Assembly: GCF_900186955.1 (NCBI RefSeq)
Contig: NZ_LT906438.1
Coordinates: 1,984,001 to 2,048,000, forward strand
Source of the DNA: Bacillus pumilus
Lineage (GTDB): Bacteria; Bacillota; Bacilli; Bacillales; Bacillaceae
Length of the DNA: 64,000 bases
Direction: 5' to 3'
Shown here: piece after piece, positions 18,212 to 27,906 of the stretch
Position numbering within the stretch: the first letter of the stretch is position 1
How the letters are laid out: every line of letters begins with the position of its first letter
Notes under the pieces: generated by a model
Database searches by the model: none
Told to the model about the DNA's origin: nothing
Seen by the model: only the letters and a program-made list of their open reading frames with translations
Translations under genes and position numbers: made by a program

Positions 18212-19366
18212 TTATAATTCAGTTGTCTGTTTTCTAGGCGGGCGTTTTCCCCAATATTGGTAATAGTCTGTTTTAATAAAACCATTAAACAGTTTTCTCT
18301 TTTTCGTTGCTTTTCTACCAAAGCACTCTTCGAACTTTTCATGTGACGTTAAGATGTAAATGGACCATGTGTCTAGGCTTTTAAATGCTTCGCCCATTCC
18401 TTGATACATTTTTTCAACAGCTGGTTTATCACTGAGTCGTTCTCCATAAGGCGGATTTCCGACAATCACACCGTAATCTTCTTTTGTTTGAAAGTCTTTC
18501 ACTTGCATTTGTTTAAACTCAATCAATTCACTTAGTCCCGCTTCTTCTGCATTCATTTTTGCAATGTCTATCATCCGGTGGTCGATATCACTTGCAATAA
18601 TGTGGAGCGGCTGATCATAGTTTGCTTTTTCTTCCACTTCGTGACGCGCTTTGTTCCATACATCTTCACCAATCCATTCCCATGACTCGGACGCAAATTC
18701 CCGGTTAAATCCTGGGGCAATGTTTTGTCCAATCATGGCCGCTTCAATAGCGATTGTTCCTGATCCGCAGAAAGGATCAACAAACGGACGGTCAGGTGTC
18801 CAGTTCGTTAATAGCACGAGTGCAGCCGCAAGGGTTTCTTTAATAGGTGCTCCGCCTTGATCCATGCGGTACCCCCGTTTATGAAGACCTACACCAGATG
18901 TATCAAGCGTGAGCACAGCTTTATCTTTTAAAAGGGCAACCTCAATTTTATACTCAGGCCCTGTTTCTTCAAGCCATTCAGACTGTATGTTGTAAGAGGA
19001 TATGAGCTTTTGCGCAATTGCCTTTTTGACGATACGCTGGCAATCCGGCACACTGGCAAGCTGTGATTTCACAGATTTACCGATGACTGGGAACGTGCTG
19101 TTTTTCGGTAAAAAAGAGGCCCAGTCAATCGCCTTTGTGCGTTCAAACAGCTCATCGAAGGTTTTTGCCGAAAATTCAGCAACTTGTACCTTTATGCGGT
19201 CTGCTGTACGCAGCCAAAGGTTCGCACGGCAAATCGCAAGAGCGTCTCCTTCGAAAATCACTTTTCCGTTGTCTACTGTGCAGTCATAGCCAAGGTCTCT
19301 TACTTCTTTTGCAACAATCGCTTCAATTCCCATTGGAGCCGTTGCGATAAGTGTATAGGTTTTCAT
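18212..19366 (-). CDS. ypsC: YpsC, 23S rRNA guanine-N2 methyltransferase (RlmL/RlmK type)
   Basis: 384 residues. An N-terminal THUMP domain (to about residue 155) is followed by a Rossmann methyltransferase: FVDPFCGSGTIAIEAA binds S-adenosylmethionine and VGNPPYGERL is the catalytic NPPY motif for base-amine methylation. It resembles the N-terminal half of E. coli RlmL, which methylates G2445. It stands alone between its terminator and the rnpB gene. Confidence 0.9.
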   Translation of the reverse strand: MKTYTLIATAPMGIEAIVAKEVRDLGYDCTVDNGKVIFEGDALAICRANLWLRTADRIKVQVAEFSAKTFDELFERTKAIDWASFLPKNSTFPVIGKSVKSQLASVPDCQRIVKKAIAQKLISSYNIQSEWLEETGPEYKIEVALLKDKAVLTLDTSGVGLHKRGYRMDQGGAPIKETLAAALVLLTNWTPDRPFVDPFCGSGTIAIEAAMIGQNIAPGFNREFASESWEWIGEDVWNKARHEVEEKANYDQPLHIIASDIDHRMIDIAKMNAEEAGLSELIEFKQMQVKDFQTKEDYGVIVGNPPYGERLSDKPAVEKMYQGMGEAFKSLDTWSIYILTSHEKFEECFGRKATKKRKLFNGFIKTDYYQYWGKRPPRKQTTEL

Positions 19367-19407
19367 TGATTTATCACCTGTTTTCTCGTCCTTTTATGTA
19401 TTCCAAG

Positions 19408-19443
19408 ATAAAAGCTCTCCATATGTTGAAATAGGAGAGCTTT
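19408..19443 (-). terminator. Terminator of rnpB
   Basis: AAAGCTCTCC/GGAGAGCTTT stem with a 12-base loop; a short broken T tract follows on the minus strand. Confidence 0.7.
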
Positions 19444-19464
19444 GTTTTCATCATGTTTATCATA

Positions 19465-19868
19465 ACGGATATAACGTTCTGTAAGCCATGTTTTGTTCCA
19501 TTGTACTGCAAACGGCAAATGCCTCGTACTCAGGTGGTAATCATCTATCTACAGAATTCTCTGTCCTTCTCTCCGTTTGGTTCCTTTGAGAAAGTTCCCC
19601 TACCAAGTTTGGGTTTCTCGCTCGAGGGGTTTACCGCGTTCCACTCTCACCATTTCTAGTGAGACTTCGTCACTGTGGCACTTTCAAGGATACTTTGCCA
19701 TATCCTAAAAGGACGTAGGCATTTTTCCTGCCGTCAGCCTTTCCCAGGCTGCCCTGGCTTATTTTTTCGCCAGGCACGAACACTACGGGCATCTCAGCAC
19801 CGTGCGAGCATGGACTTTCCTCTGCAATGTCTAAAAGCATTGCAGCGATTACCCGAACGTTAATCAAC
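19465..19868 (-). ncRNA. rnpB: RNase P RNA, Bacillus type B
   Basis: About 404 nt, on the minus strand. Conserved elements occur in order: AACGTTCGGGTAATCGCTGC at the 5' end, GAGGAAAGTCCATGCTCGCAC (CR-I), GGTGCTGAGATGCCC, AGTGCCACAGTGACGAAG, GGTGAGAGTGGAACGCGGTA, AAACCC, and GTACGAGG with TGGCTTACAGAACGTTA at the 3' end. It is the catalytic RNA that trims tRNA 5' leaders together with RnpA. Ends are set by comparison with the B. subtilis RNA and by the promoter, so are good to a few bases. Confidence 0.97.
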
Positions 19869-19875
19869 AAGCGTT

Positions 19876-19904
19876 ATTATAAACGACAATGACATCAGGC
19901 ACAA
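19876..19904 (-). promoter_or_regulatory. Promoter of rnpB
   Basis: TTGTGC (19899-19904), 17-base spacer, TATAAT (19876-19881). The predicted start is about seven bases on, at the 5' end of the RNA. Confidence 0.75.
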
Positions 19905-19921
19905 GCTTTTTTCAGTAAGGC

Positions 19922-20227
19922 TCAATCATAAAGTTTGCTGCCGAAAACGTGTTTCTCAAGGTTAGATAGTCTTTTTAAAATATCAGAGTTTGTTGTATTA
20001 GACTGTGCAGGCTGTCTTTTCCCTTGCTCAACGGCTTCCTCAAGCTGTTTAGACAAATGGAGGTTTTCTTGTTGAAGCTTTTCGATTTCTTGGTTGAAGG
20101 ACTCATAGTCTTTAATGACCATATCTAAAAATTTATCGACTTCTTCTTGTTTGTATCCTCTGACACCTGTTTTAAATTCTTTTTCTAAAATTTCTTTTGC
20201 AGAAAGCTTTACTTTATCAGCAAGCAT
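19922..20227 (-). CDS. gpsB: GpsB cell-cycle / cell-wall coordinating protein
   Basis: 101 residues starting [18 protein letters not shown], with the DivIVA-like domain to about residue 65 ([19 protein letters not shown]) and a C-terminal helix ending [12 protein letters not shown]. GpsB shuttles penicillin-binding protein 1 between side wall and septum, which fits the ponA gene elsewhere in the window. GAGGTG precedes the ATG at 20227. Confidence 0.96.
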   Translation of the reverse strand: MLADKVKLSAKEILEKEFKTGVRGYKQEEVDKFLDMVIKDYESFNQEIEKLQQENLHLSKQLEEAVEQGKRQPAQSNTTNSDILKRLSNLEKHVFGSKLYD

Positions 20228-20302
20228 CTTTTTCACCTCATATCGTGAATTCATAGTATATTTTTTCAGAAATACGTGACGTTGTCAAATTTTCTCTTGC
20301 TT

Positions 20303-20845
20303 TTAGTCAAAAAACGGATCTTCCGCCTCAACTTGCGCTCTCAAATCATCCATTGTGATGTACATAATGTGGTAATCGGTATAGTTTTCCGCTTCTTTGA
20401 TCATGTACTTTGGCGAGCCATCATGCTCCGGATCATAAAGGGCGAGGAGTCCATCTGTTTTTTCAATAAAAAAACGGTTCTTTTGTTTAAATTGTGCCGG
20501 ACTTTCATACGGTCTATGCGTGACACTTTCTACAAAATCAGCCTGTGCAAGAATTCCTTCATACAACTCTTTGTTTTGTTCATTCCAGCGCTCTTCCTGT
20601 TCATAAAATGGCGTAATGACGGCAAGTTTTAACGCTGGATACTCCTCTTGAAGCTCAAATACCACTTCAGCTGTCCAGATTTCTGCCCCAAGCTGGCCTG
20701 ATATGAGAACCCATTCCAGGCCTTCTTCAATCAGGGCTGTCAGCCTTTTTTGAAGCTCCGCTTTTATGTATTGAAGTGCAGGCTCGTCTTGTTTGAATAT
20801 CCCAAGTTCAAATGGCTTGTACCCTGTGACAGCAATAATTTTCAT
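20303..20845 (-). CDS. ypsA: YpsA, DUF1273 family (SLOG-fold) protein
   Basis: 180 residues starting [30 protein letters not shown] is the glycine-rich loop of the SLOG/LOG-like nucleotide-binding fold, and [14 protein letters not shown] is conserved. In B. subtilis and S. aureus YpsA affects cell division and sits beside gpsB, as here. The ATG at 20845 follows AGGTGAAAAA; the upstream open stretch overlaps cotD on the same strand and is not used. Confidence 0.92.
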   Translation of the reverse strand: MKIIAVTGYKPFELGIFKQDEPALQYIKAELQKRLTALIEEGLEWVLISGQLGAEIWTAEVVFELQEEYPALKLAVITPFYEQEERWNEQNKELYEGILAQADFVESVTHRPYESPAQFKQKNRFFIEKTDGLLALYDPEHDGSPKYMIKEAENYTDYHIMYITMDDLRAQVEAEDPFFD

Positions 20846-20861
20846 TTTTTCACCTGCTTTT

Positions 20862-20886
20862 AAAAAAAGGGACTTATAAAAGTCCC
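20862..20886 (-). terminator. Terminator of cotD
   Basis: Nearly perfect GGGACTT/AAGTCCC stem followed by seven T on the minus strand. Confidence 0.85.
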
Positions 20887-20894
20887 AGTTCACT

Positions 20895-21134
20895 TTATCT
20901 GTTACAGCAAGGTCCACCGCAGTTAAAGTGTTGATGTGTTGCTGGGTCCACCTGAGAAAACGTATGCGGGAAGTAGTGAACATGTTTGAAATTTTGATGG
21001 TGTACATTTGTCACATGTTGCGGATGGATATGCGGCACAATTGTTGTTGAATCACTGTGTGTACAGCAATGATTCGTCGGATGAACAATTGGCTGTGTAA
21101 CATTCGGTTGGCAATGATGATGATGATGGTACAT
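20895..21134 (-). CDS. cotD: Spore coat protein CotD
   Basis: 79 residues, extremely rich in histidine with several cysteines. The segments [16 protein letters not shown] and [19 protein letters not shown] are the CotD signature. It is an inner coat component made in the mother cell. Upstream CATACATTG resembles a sigma-K -10 but is not exact. Confidence 0.95.
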   Translation of the reverse strand: MYHHHHHCQPNVTQPIVHPTNHCCTHSDSTTIVPHIHPQHVTNVHHQNFKHVHYFPHTFSQVDPATHQHFNCGGPCCNR

Positions 21135-21215
21135 GTAGCATTCCCCTCTCCTTAATTTCTTACATTAACAATGTATGAATTAAGAGGTGTACATGTACTA
21201 ATGCATTAACCTATT

Positions 21216-21311
21216 TTAAAAGTTTGCAAGGAAAACATCCTTATAGTTTGAAAACACAAATGCGACCAAAATGACAACAAGAAAAAACAAGTAGAAAAGA
21301 CCTTTATACAT
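21216..21311 (-). CDS. Small hydrophobic membrane peptide, unknown
   Basis: 31 residues: MYKGLFYLFFLVVILVAFVF followed by a short polar tail (SNYKDVFLANF). It would be a single-span membrane peptide. GGAG lies eight bases before the ATG, and TTGTAG-17-TAAAAT stands upstream on the same strand. I do not recognise a family. Confidence 0.6.
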   Translation of the reverse strand: MYKGLFYLFFLVVILVAFVFSNYKDVFLANF

Positions 21312-21342
21312 GCTCTACGCTCCTCATTCAATATCTAACGTT

Positions 21343-21371
21343 ATTTTACAGGATTCATGACTTTTCTACAA
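21343..21371 (-). promoter_or_regulatory. Sigma-A promoter of the small membrane peptide
   Basis: TTGTAG (21366-21371), 17 bases, TAAAAT (21343-21348), about 30 bases before the ATG. Confidence 0.6.
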
Positions 21372-21448
21372 TAAAAGTGCTAAACAATTTTTATTTTCGG
21401 CCGAGAGCCGAACGTTGTCATGTTTTGCGCTTTCCCGGGCAATAATGT

Positions 21449-22696
21449 TTATTGCCCAGCTTTTCTCAAAAGTCGTTTTTTTCGCTTTTCAAGTTCTTCT
21501 ATGTCTCGCTGACTTAACGATGAGAATGATAATAAAGATTCAGTGATGGATAGAGCAGAGCTTGCATCTTTTTCTCGATGTTCTTTATACTTCGCAAGCT
21601 CTATACCCGCTTTTAATGCTAAATGGAGATCGCTTGATTCAAATAATACCCCCCATATTTGAACCGCTTCATCCCACACGTTTTGTCGTTTATATTGCAA
21701 GGAAAGATCATAAGACGCCTGATTCGCATGCTCAAAATCAGCATCCGTTAATTCTTGCAAATGCTTCGTTGCTTCCTGTACATCACGATGAGCAAGATGC
21801 CACCTAGCGAGCGCATACTTCTCATTGTATTCCTTTACCGCATCCTCAGATAGTATTTTTTTGGATAGATGGATGTAGAGGCTGATTAACGATAAGACAT
21901 CTAGTTCATTATGAGTCAAGATTCCTTCAATCAGCTTTGGGTTTTGTTCCTTTAAAAAAAGAAAATAAATCATCGGTGCCAAAAACCCCGGTGTGTCGTT
22001 TTCACGCTGCACGTGCAGCTCTTCTTTTTCCACAACGGATAGCGCCATTCGTTCATATTTATGCTTCCACAATCGTCTTGATCCGTGCAATAGATCAAAA
22101 TGGCCGAATTCAGGAAGTGCAGGGATTTGATCTCGTAAAAGTGTATGTCTCGTTTTCACTTGCGGCCAATCGAACGATTTACCATTATATGTAACTAACG
22201 ATTCTACATTTACTTCATCCAGAAAGCTTTTGTAAAGAGCCACTTCATTTCCTGGATTGGTGAGCAGGTGTTGTTTCACCACCACTTTGCCTGAAAAGAC
22301 ACGTGCGTGTCCAAGCAAGAAAATCATATTTCCTGTACCGCCAGATAATCCTGTTGTTTCAGTATCAAAGAAAAACAGCTCGTGCGGCTCGTACCCTTTA
22401 GCCGATAGCGAATGCTGGATGCCGCTTTCGTTCCATTCCTCGATGATCTTCGGCAGTTCCGCAAACGAATAGCGTCCATGCTGATCATCTAATGAATAGG
22501 TGACTTCCCGAATCAGACAAAAGGAATCCTCAAAATGATAAGGAGACACACCTAATGCTTCCCATTCTTTTAAAAATGGGATATTTTCTGAAGTTACAGG
22601 CTGAGGTTGTCCTTCCGATGTTTTCTGCCGGTTTTCATGTGTCTGATTGTGTGATAAATGCTTTTTCATTCTGTTTAATTTCCCTTTTAAAGACAT
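21449..22696 (-). CDS. mrfB: MrfB (YprB), 3'-5' exonuclease-like repair factor
   Basis: 415 residues. An RNase H-like exonuclease domain begins near residue 105: LFFFDTETTGLSGGTGN holds the first acidic pair, SLVTYNGKSFDWPQVK the second motif and THNELDVLSLISLY the last. Helical TPR-like repeats fill the C-terminus. In B. subtilis MrfA and MrfB form a UvrABC-independent pathway that repairs mitomycin C damage. The ATG at 22696 follows AAGGAGGGG by about ten bases, within the end region of mrfA. Confidence 0.9.
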   Translation of the reverse strand: MSLKGKLNRMKKHLSHNQTHENRQKTSEGQPQPVTSENIPFLKEWEALGVSPYHFEDSFCLIREVTYSLDDQHGRYSFAELPKIIEEWNESGIQHSLSAKGYEPHELFFFDTETTGLSGGTGNMIFLLGHARVFSGKVVVKQHLLTNPGNEVALYKSFLDEVNVESLVTYNGKSFDWPQVKTRHTLLRDQIPALPEFGHFDLLHGSRRLWKHKYERMALSVVEKEELHVQRENDTPGFLAPMIYFLFLKEQNPKLIEGILTHNELDVLSLISLYIHLSKKILSEDAVKEYNEKYALARWHLAHRDVQEATKHLQELTDADFEHANQASYDLSLQYKRQNVWDEAVQIWGVLFESSDLHLALKAGIELAKYKEHREKDASSALSITESLLSFSSLSQRDIEELEKRKKRLLRKAGQ

Positions 22697-22718
22697 GAGC
22701 AGGTGTCCCCTCCTTTCC

Positions 22719-24965
22719 TTAAAATACGGACAGCAATTCAACGATGCTGCTTTTTCCGTTGACCTCTTTCATTTCCATGCCAATGCAGGATGGACAGCCA
22801 TTTTCACAGCGGCACCGCTCAATGAGCTGTATGGCTGCGCCTGCTATTTCATCGAAGCGAGCTTGTACTTCCTTACTTAAGCCAATGCCGCCAGGATAAT
22901 GGTCATATAAGAAGACCGTCGGTTTTCCGGTATGTGCCGCTTTAATTTGTGAAACCACATGAATATCAGAACGGTCGCACATCACAAAAGCAGGTACAAT
23001 GTGCTGAAGAACATTTGCGATGCCTAGCAGCAGCTGTTCAAGTGTTTTCTCTTCAAATCTCCGCTCTGCCTCGCGTAATTCAAACCAAGCAGCACTCGTA
23101 TGAATTTCTTCTTCCGGTAAGTGAATCGGTCCAGACCCGATATTTTCACCGGTACTTAGTCGGATTTTTTTAAAAATCGTCGGCATTGCGTTGACGGTCA
23201 CATCACCATAGTGAACAGATACAGCTTCCTTCTCTGTCGTCTGATCGATTTCAAGCACCTTCAGTTGGACGGCTAAATTCGCATCTGTATAGTATTCTAC
23301 ATCTACTTGTTTCACATAAGCCTTCAGATGCTCGTAATCTAGCTTTTCCACTTGATACTGAACCCCTTCGTGTAAATAAATGGCTTCATCATGAAGCAGC
23401 GTCATCGCACTGAAACGGTCCATCTCTCCAATAATCCGAACATTTGCCACATCTGATTGATCCACAATCACGACATTTTCCTGGCTTGCAGATCGAAGGC
23501 TGATGCCATGCGCCGGGAACGATTGATCTGACCAATAATACCGATTCCCGCTAAAATGGAGAACGCCTTCCTCATGTAAGTATTGCAAAATCTCTTCTAC
23601 GTCCATACCGCCAAACTGTTCATCCTCCCGAAACGGAAGCTCGTAGGATGCACATTTTAAATGATCCACTAAGATAATGAGGTTTTCAGGGTTAATTCTG
23701 GCAGCTTCAGGTGGTCTATTAAAGAAATATTCAGGGTGTCTGACAATATATTGATCAAGAGGTGCGGAGCTTGCCACCATAATAATAAGTGCTTCCTCAT
23801 GACGCCTTCCAGCACGGCCAGCCTGCTGCCATGTACTCGCTACACTGCCAGGATACCCGGTCATGATACAGACCTTTAGCTGACCTATATCCACACCTAA
23901 TTCTAGTGCGTTCGTACTGACGACACCTAGAATGTCTCCTTCTCTCAATCCTTTTTCAATCACACGCCGCTCTTTTGGTAAATAGCCTCCGCGATATCCA
24001 CGAATTGATTTTGGGCCGATCTCTTTTTTCACTAGCTCTTGAATATGACTTAAAATCACTTCAACTCTTACTCTGCTTCTAGCAAAAACAATCGTTTGGA
24101 TTTTTTCCTTTAAAAAAGTTTTAGCCAGTTGATTAACGACAGTGGCGGCACTTTGTCTAATATTTAGTGGTTTATTCACAACTGGCGGATTGTAAAACAC
24201 AAAATTCTTTTTACCGCTAGGTGCCCCGTTTCGCTCAATCAAATGCATCTTACTTCCCGTTAGCTGCTGCGCAAGCTCTTTTGGATTCGCAATCGTTGCG
24301 GACGTACAAATGAAAATCGGATCACTTCCATAAAATGCACAAATTCGTTTTAACCTGCGAATGACATTGGCCACATGACTGCCAAATACGCCACGATATG
24401 TATGAAGCTCATCAATGACAATATACTTCAAATTCTCAAACAAGCTGACCCATTTCGTATGATGAGGCAAAATGGCTGAATGCAGCATATCCGGGTTTGT
24501 GATGACAATATGTCCTGCTTGTCTGACTCGCTGCCGAATGGCGGGTGAGGTATCCCCGTCATATGTTTCACTATGAATCGGAACATCCATCTCGTGGATG
24601 ATCTCGTTAAGTTCACTCTTTTGATCTTGTGCGAGCGCTTTTGTTGGGAATAAATAAAGGGAGCGGCTTGTCTGATCTTCTACGATCGACTGAAGGACAG
24701 GCAGATTGTAGCAAAGTGTTTTACCTGAAGCTGTTGGTGTGACAGTTACCACATGCTCCGCGTCCATCACACGTTCAAAGGCTTCCTTTTGATGAATGTA
24801 GAGTTCGCTCACGCCTCGTTTCTCAAGCGCCTTTTTCAGCTTTTCGTGCACTCTTTCAGGTACCGGAGAGGTCTGTGCAGGCTTCGCTTCGATTTCATGC
24901 CAATGTTCTACCTGTTTGTCTTTTTTTAATTCTTTTATGAGTTCGTTCATTGTTTTCTTTTTCAT
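22719..24965 (-). CDS. mrfA: MrfA (YprA), DEAD/DEAH helicase with DUF1998 domain
   Basis: 748 residues. Walker A TPTASGKTLCYN near residue 78, Walker B VIDELHTYRG near 188, helicase C with LELGVDIG and QQAGRAGRRHEE, then a DUF1998 domain ending in four cysteines (CRCENGCPSC) for zinc. MrfA is a 3'-5' helicase acting with MrfB on mitomycin C lesions. It is directly upstream of mrfB. Confidence 0.94.
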   Translation of the reverse strand: MKKKTMNELIKELKKDKQVEHWHEIEAKPAQTSPVPERVHEKLKKALEKRGVSELYIHQKEAFERVMDAEHVVTVTPTASGKTLCYNLPVLQSIVEDQTSRSLYLFPTKALAQDQKSELNEIIHEMDVPIHSETYDGDTSPAIRQRVRQAGHIVITNPDMLHSAILPHHTKWVSLFENLKYIVIDELHTYRGVFGSHVANVIRRLKRICAFYGSDPIFICTSATIANPKELAQQLTGSKMHLIERNGAPSGKKNFVFYNPPVVNKPLNIRQSAATVVNQLAKTFLKEKIQTIVFARSRVRVEVILSHIQELVKKEIGPKSIRGYRGGYLPKERRVIEKGLREGDILGVVSTNALELGVDIGQLKVCIMTGYPGSVASTWQQAGRAGRRHEEALIIMVASSAPLDQYIVRHPEYFFNRPPEAARINPENLIILVDHLKCASYELPFREDEQFGGMDVEEILQYLHEEGVLHFSGNRYYWSDQSFPAHGISLRSASQENVVIVDQSDVANVRIIGEMDRFSAMTLLHDEAIYLHEGVQYQVEKLDYEHLKAYVKQVDVEYYTDANLAVQLKVLEIDQTTEKEAVSVHYGDVTVNAMPTIFKKIRLSTGENIGSGPIHLPEEEIHTSAAWFELREAERRFEEKTLEQLLLGIANVLQHIVPAFVMCDRSDIHVVSQIKAAHTGKPTVFLYDHYPGGIGLSKEVQARFDEIAGAAIQLIERCRCENGCPSCIGMEMKEVNGKSSIVELLSVF

Positions 24966-25119
24966 ATCGCATCACCTCTCTTACATAGTGTACCGAATAT
25001 TTGTTTGCATGACTAGGCGGCAATTTTTTGATGCGCAGCTTATGAGCAAATACTTTGAAGTGTTGTAACAGTATCTATTACACTTCTATAGTGAAATGAT
25101 TTTATCAAGGAAGAAGATG

Positions 25120-26244
25120 ATGAGAGTGAAAAATGAATTTAAGCCTTTATTTGAACCATTTACGTTTCCAGGAGGTGCGTCTATTAATGGCCGGTTAGTC
25201 GTTGCGCCAATGACACACTTCGGTTCTCACGAGGATGGCACTATTTCTAAAGAGGAAATTGATTTCATTACAGCTAGATCTAGTGATATGGGCATGGTGA
25301 TCACAGCATGTGCGAACGTGACTCCAGATGGTAAGGCATTTGAAGGACAGCCTTCTATCGCAAGAGATGAAGATATACCCGGCCTGAAAAAACTAGCTTC
25401 TGCGATTCAGGCAAAGGGAACAAAAGCCATCATTCAAATTCATCACGGTGGCTCTCAGGCTCTCCCTCACTTAGTTCCAAATGGTGATGTGGTTGCGCCA
25501 AGTGATGTGTTTAAAGATGGAAAGCAGATTGCACGCGCTTTAAAAGAAGAGGAAATTGTTCATATCATTGACTCTTTTAAAGAAGCGGCAAGACGAGCGG
25601 TCGAAGCAGGATTTGACGGCGTGGAAATCCACGGTGCAAACGGTTATCTATTACAGCAATTTTACTCTCCGCATAGCAACCAGCGGACAGATCAGTGGGG
25701 AGGAAATGAAGAAAAGCGTCTAGCTTTCCCTATCGCTGTTGTGGATGCAGTGAAAGAAGCAATTGAAAAGCATGCGAAAAAACCGTTTATCTTTGGATAT
25801 CGATTATCCCCTGAAGAACCAGAAACGCCTGGTTTAACGATGACAGAGACGTTTACCTTAGTCGATGTTCTTAAAACTAAAAACCTTGATTATTTGCATA
25901 TCTCTTTAATGGAGATTGACTCTAAAGCAAGACGCGGTGCAGATACGGATAAGACGCGTATGGAGCTGCTAAAAGATCGCTGCGGCGATAACCTTCCGCT
26001 CATCGGTGTAGGCAGCGTCATTACAGCCGAAGATGCACTAAGTGCCTATAACCAAGGAATTCCGCTTATCGCTGTCGCACGTGAGCTAATCGTCGACCCA
26101 GATTGGGCAAAGAAGATTAAAGAAGGCAGAGAAAGCGAGATTGAAACTGTTATTAAACGCAGCCAAAAAGATCAATATTTGATTCCAGAAGGATTGTGGT
26201 CTGTTATGGAAGCAAGTCAAGGCTGGGTTCCGATGGAAGATTAA
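25120..26244 (+). CDS. yqiG: YqiG-like old yellow enzyme (NADH-dependent flavin oxidoreductase)
   Basis: 374 residues, TIM-barrel flavoprotein. VVAPMTHFGS is the FMN-binding start, IQIHHGGSQA and DGVEIHGANGYLLQQFYSP are core barrel motifs, and FGYRLSPEE and GVGSVITAEDA bind FMN phosphate. It resembles B. subtilis YqiG. It should reduce activated C=C bonds; the physiological substrate is unknown. The start is one of two adjacent ATG codons after AAGGAAG; the second gives better spacing. It is the only plus-strand gene between 12 and 26.9 kb. Confidence 0.82.
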   Translation: MRVKNEFKPLFEPFTFPGGASINGRLVVAPMTHFGSHEDGTISKEEIDFITARSSDMGMVITACANVTPDGKAFEGQPSIARDEDIPGLKKLASAIQAKGTKAIIQIHHGGSQALPHLVPNGDVVAPSDVFKDGKQIARALKEEEIVHIIDSFKEAARRAVEAGFDGVEIHGANGYLLQQFYSPHSNQRTDQWGGNEEKRLAFPIAVVDAVKEAIEKHAKKPFIFGYRLSPEEPETPGLTMTETFTLVDVLKTKNLDYLHISLMEIDSKARRGADTDKTRMELLKDRCGDNLPLIGVGSVITAEDALSAYNQGIPLIAVARELIVDPDWAKKIKEGRESEIETVIKRSQKDQYLIPEGLWSVMEASQGWVPMED

Positions 26245-26250
26245 TGTCAT

Positions 26251-26287
26251 CAAAAAAACTACCCTCATGCGATTGGGTAGTTTTTTT
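26251..26287. terminator. Bidirectional terminator between yqiG and ypqE
   Basis: AAACTACCC/GGGTAGTTT stem flanked by an A run and a T run, serving both convergent genes. Confidence 0.88.
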
Positions 26288-26296
26288 GTGTCCTGA

Positions 26297-26803
26297 TTAT
26301 TTCAATTTAACGGTAAAAAGCTTAGATGTCTGTTTTTCAACAGACCCCTTTGGTTCTTTATCGAGATGCTCGATCAAGTCACCATTCATAATGACAATCG
26401 GTGTCACTGTACTTGCCGCTTTCTCTTCAATCAGTTCTAAATCACACGTAATGAGAGGGTCACCGATCTTCACTTTATCTCCCTCTTTGATGTGCGCTTC
26501 AAATCCTTCGCCATTTAATCCCACTGTTTCAAGTCCGATATGAATCAGAAGCTCAAGCCCTGAGAGTGTTCGAATGCCAATTGCATGTTTTGTATGGAAG
26601 AGCTGAATGATTTCACCCTCTACTGGTGACACAATCGTGCCACTATTTGGTTTGACTGCTACGCCGTCTCCCATCATCTTTTGAGAGAAAACAGGGTCTG
26701 GTACATCCGTCATATCCATTAACTCTCCATCAGCTGGAGAATAAATGATTTCTTCCTTTACATCATCTTGGTTTTTCCCGAAACCGAATAATTTTTTCAG
26801 CAA
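26297..26803 (-). CDS. ypqE: PTS glucose-type EIIA protein
   Basis: 168 residues. EIIA-Glc family: [11 protein letters not shown], then the paired histidines in [10 protein letters not shown] and [10 protein letters not shown], the latter His being the phosphorylation site. A free-standing EIIA can take phosphate from HPr and pass it to several EIIBC permeases. The start is chosen as the second TTG (26803), nine bases from AAGGGAG; the TTG two codons earlier is too close. This gives the B. subtilis YpqE length. Confidence 0.88.
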   Translation of the reverse strand: MLKKLFGFGKNQDDVKEEIIYSPADGELMDMTDVPDPVFSQKMMGDGVAVKPNSGTIVSPVEGEIIQLFHTKHAIGIRTLSGLELLIHIGLETVGLNGEGFEAHIKEGDKVKIGDPLITCDLELIEEKAASTVTPIVIMNGDLIEHLDKEPKGSVEKQTSKLFTVKLK

Positions 26804-26970
26804 TGTCAATTGCTCCCTTCAAGCTTTGCTTCTAGATCTATTCCGTGTATGAAACGCTACACTCATACACCTTGCTTTATTCAACACTATTTAATCATAA
26901 TTTTTTCCTCTCATCAATTGATAACCGCCTGAGTCCTTTCTGCATAGGCTGTAGATGAGAGGTGATTCAA

Positions 26971-27390
26971 ATGGAACATGAAGGCGAAAAGAAACATGAA
27001 TTGCTGGCAAATGAAGATATTCTCTATGAAGCGATTGAACAATTTTTCGCATCCTCCCCGTTTCATGAGATATTAAATAGTGCGGAGGCGCTCATGACCA
27101 CATCGCATTCACTTGCATCGATTACGACCGATGTGACAGAGGATGAGCAGTTTGTGTATATCGCAATCCAATTTCCAGACCATTTTGTCGAAGGCGATAT
27201 CGCGCTAGAAGTAAAAGCCCAATATTTACACTTATCCGTACAGGAAACAATTAAAACGGATACAACTTCCTCGTATTCGAGCTTTACAAAAACCATTTTA
27301 ATGCCGGCAAAAATAGATGAAACGAACATGAAAAGCGTGTGGAAAGATCAAACGCTTCGTGTGACGGCACCAAAGCAAAGAGCCCAATAG
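26971..27390 (+). CDS. ypqA: YpqA-like protein with alpha-crystallin-like C-terminus
   Basis: 139 residues. The C-terminal ~85 residues (DVTEDEQFVYIAIQFPDHF to KDQTLRVTAPKQ) have the strand pattern of small heat-shock (Hsp20-like) proteins, without a clear I-x-I tail. The ATG at 26971 has GAGAGGTGATT upstream; the GTG inside that site is rejected. Position beside ypqE and length fit B. subtilis YpqA, of unknown function; a spore-coat role like CotM is possible but not shown. Confidence 0.65.
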   Translation: MEHEGEKKHELLANEDILYEAIEQFFASSPFHEILNSAEALMTTSHSLASITTDVTEDEQFVYIAIQFPDHFVEGDIALEVKAQYLHLSVQETIKTDTTSSYSSFTKTILMPAKIDETNMKSVWKDQTLRVTAPKQRAQ

Positions 27391-27408
27391 ATCCTTCTAT
27401 TGGGTTTT
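27383..27408 (+). terminator. Terminator of ypqA
   Basis: CCCAATAGA/TCTATTGGG stem, TCCT loop and TTTT. Confidence 0.75.
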
Positions 27409-27410
27409 AA

Positions 27411-27863
27411 CTATGCTTTAAAAATGCTCGTAAATCCTTTCGCTAATGAGCCTACTTGATTCATCGTACTCATCATTTGCCCAGCTGTATCAAACATTTT
27501 GTTAAAGTCGAATTGTCCATTCGTTTTTTTGAATTGCGATAGCACACTTTTAAATTGAGATGATTGCTGTTTTTGCGGTCTTGGCAAAGGATAAGGGTTC
27601 ATAGGCTGCTGCATGGGCATCATGCCTGGTGACTGCATCTGGGGTTGATTGATCGCTTCGGGCGGCTGAAAAGGCGGCACATTTTCTTGATATCCATAAG
27701 GCGGCTGATAGACAGCAGGTGATGCCTGGCTCATTCCACCTTGATGTGGCGGCATGAAATATTCTGGAGGCTGCGGAGGCTGCTGCTGCATTTCTGGATA
27801 CGGAAATGGCCCTTGATTGAATGGATTGAATTCATACGGCTGCTGGTTTGAATAAGGGATCAT
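27411..27863 (-). CDS. yppG: YppG, proline/glutamine-rich spore coat protein
   Basis: 150 residues. The first ~95 are dominated by P, Q, Y and M; the last ~50 ([19 protein letters not shown] to [10 protein letters not shown]) are the conserved YppG-like domain. YppG is a coat-associated protein in B. subtilis. A near-perfect sigma-K promoter stands 44-70 bases upstream, consistent with late mother-cell expression. Confidence 0.88.
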   Translation of the reverse strand: MIPYSNQQPYEFNPFNQGPFPYPEMQQQPPQPPEYFMPPHQGGMSQASPAVYQPPYGYQENVPPFQPPEAINQPQMQSPGMMPMQQPMNPYPLPRPQKQQSSQFKSVLSQFKKTNGQFDFNKMFDTAGQMMSTMNQVGSLAKGFTSIFKA

Positions 27864-27906
27864 ATATCTCGCTCCTCTCGCTCTCAGCGCATAGTCTTGT
27901 CACTCA

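Noticed and set aside
19453-19870. Short ORFs on both strands between ypsC and gpsB
   Set aside because: They lie inside RNase P RNA, whose conserved elements account for the sequence.
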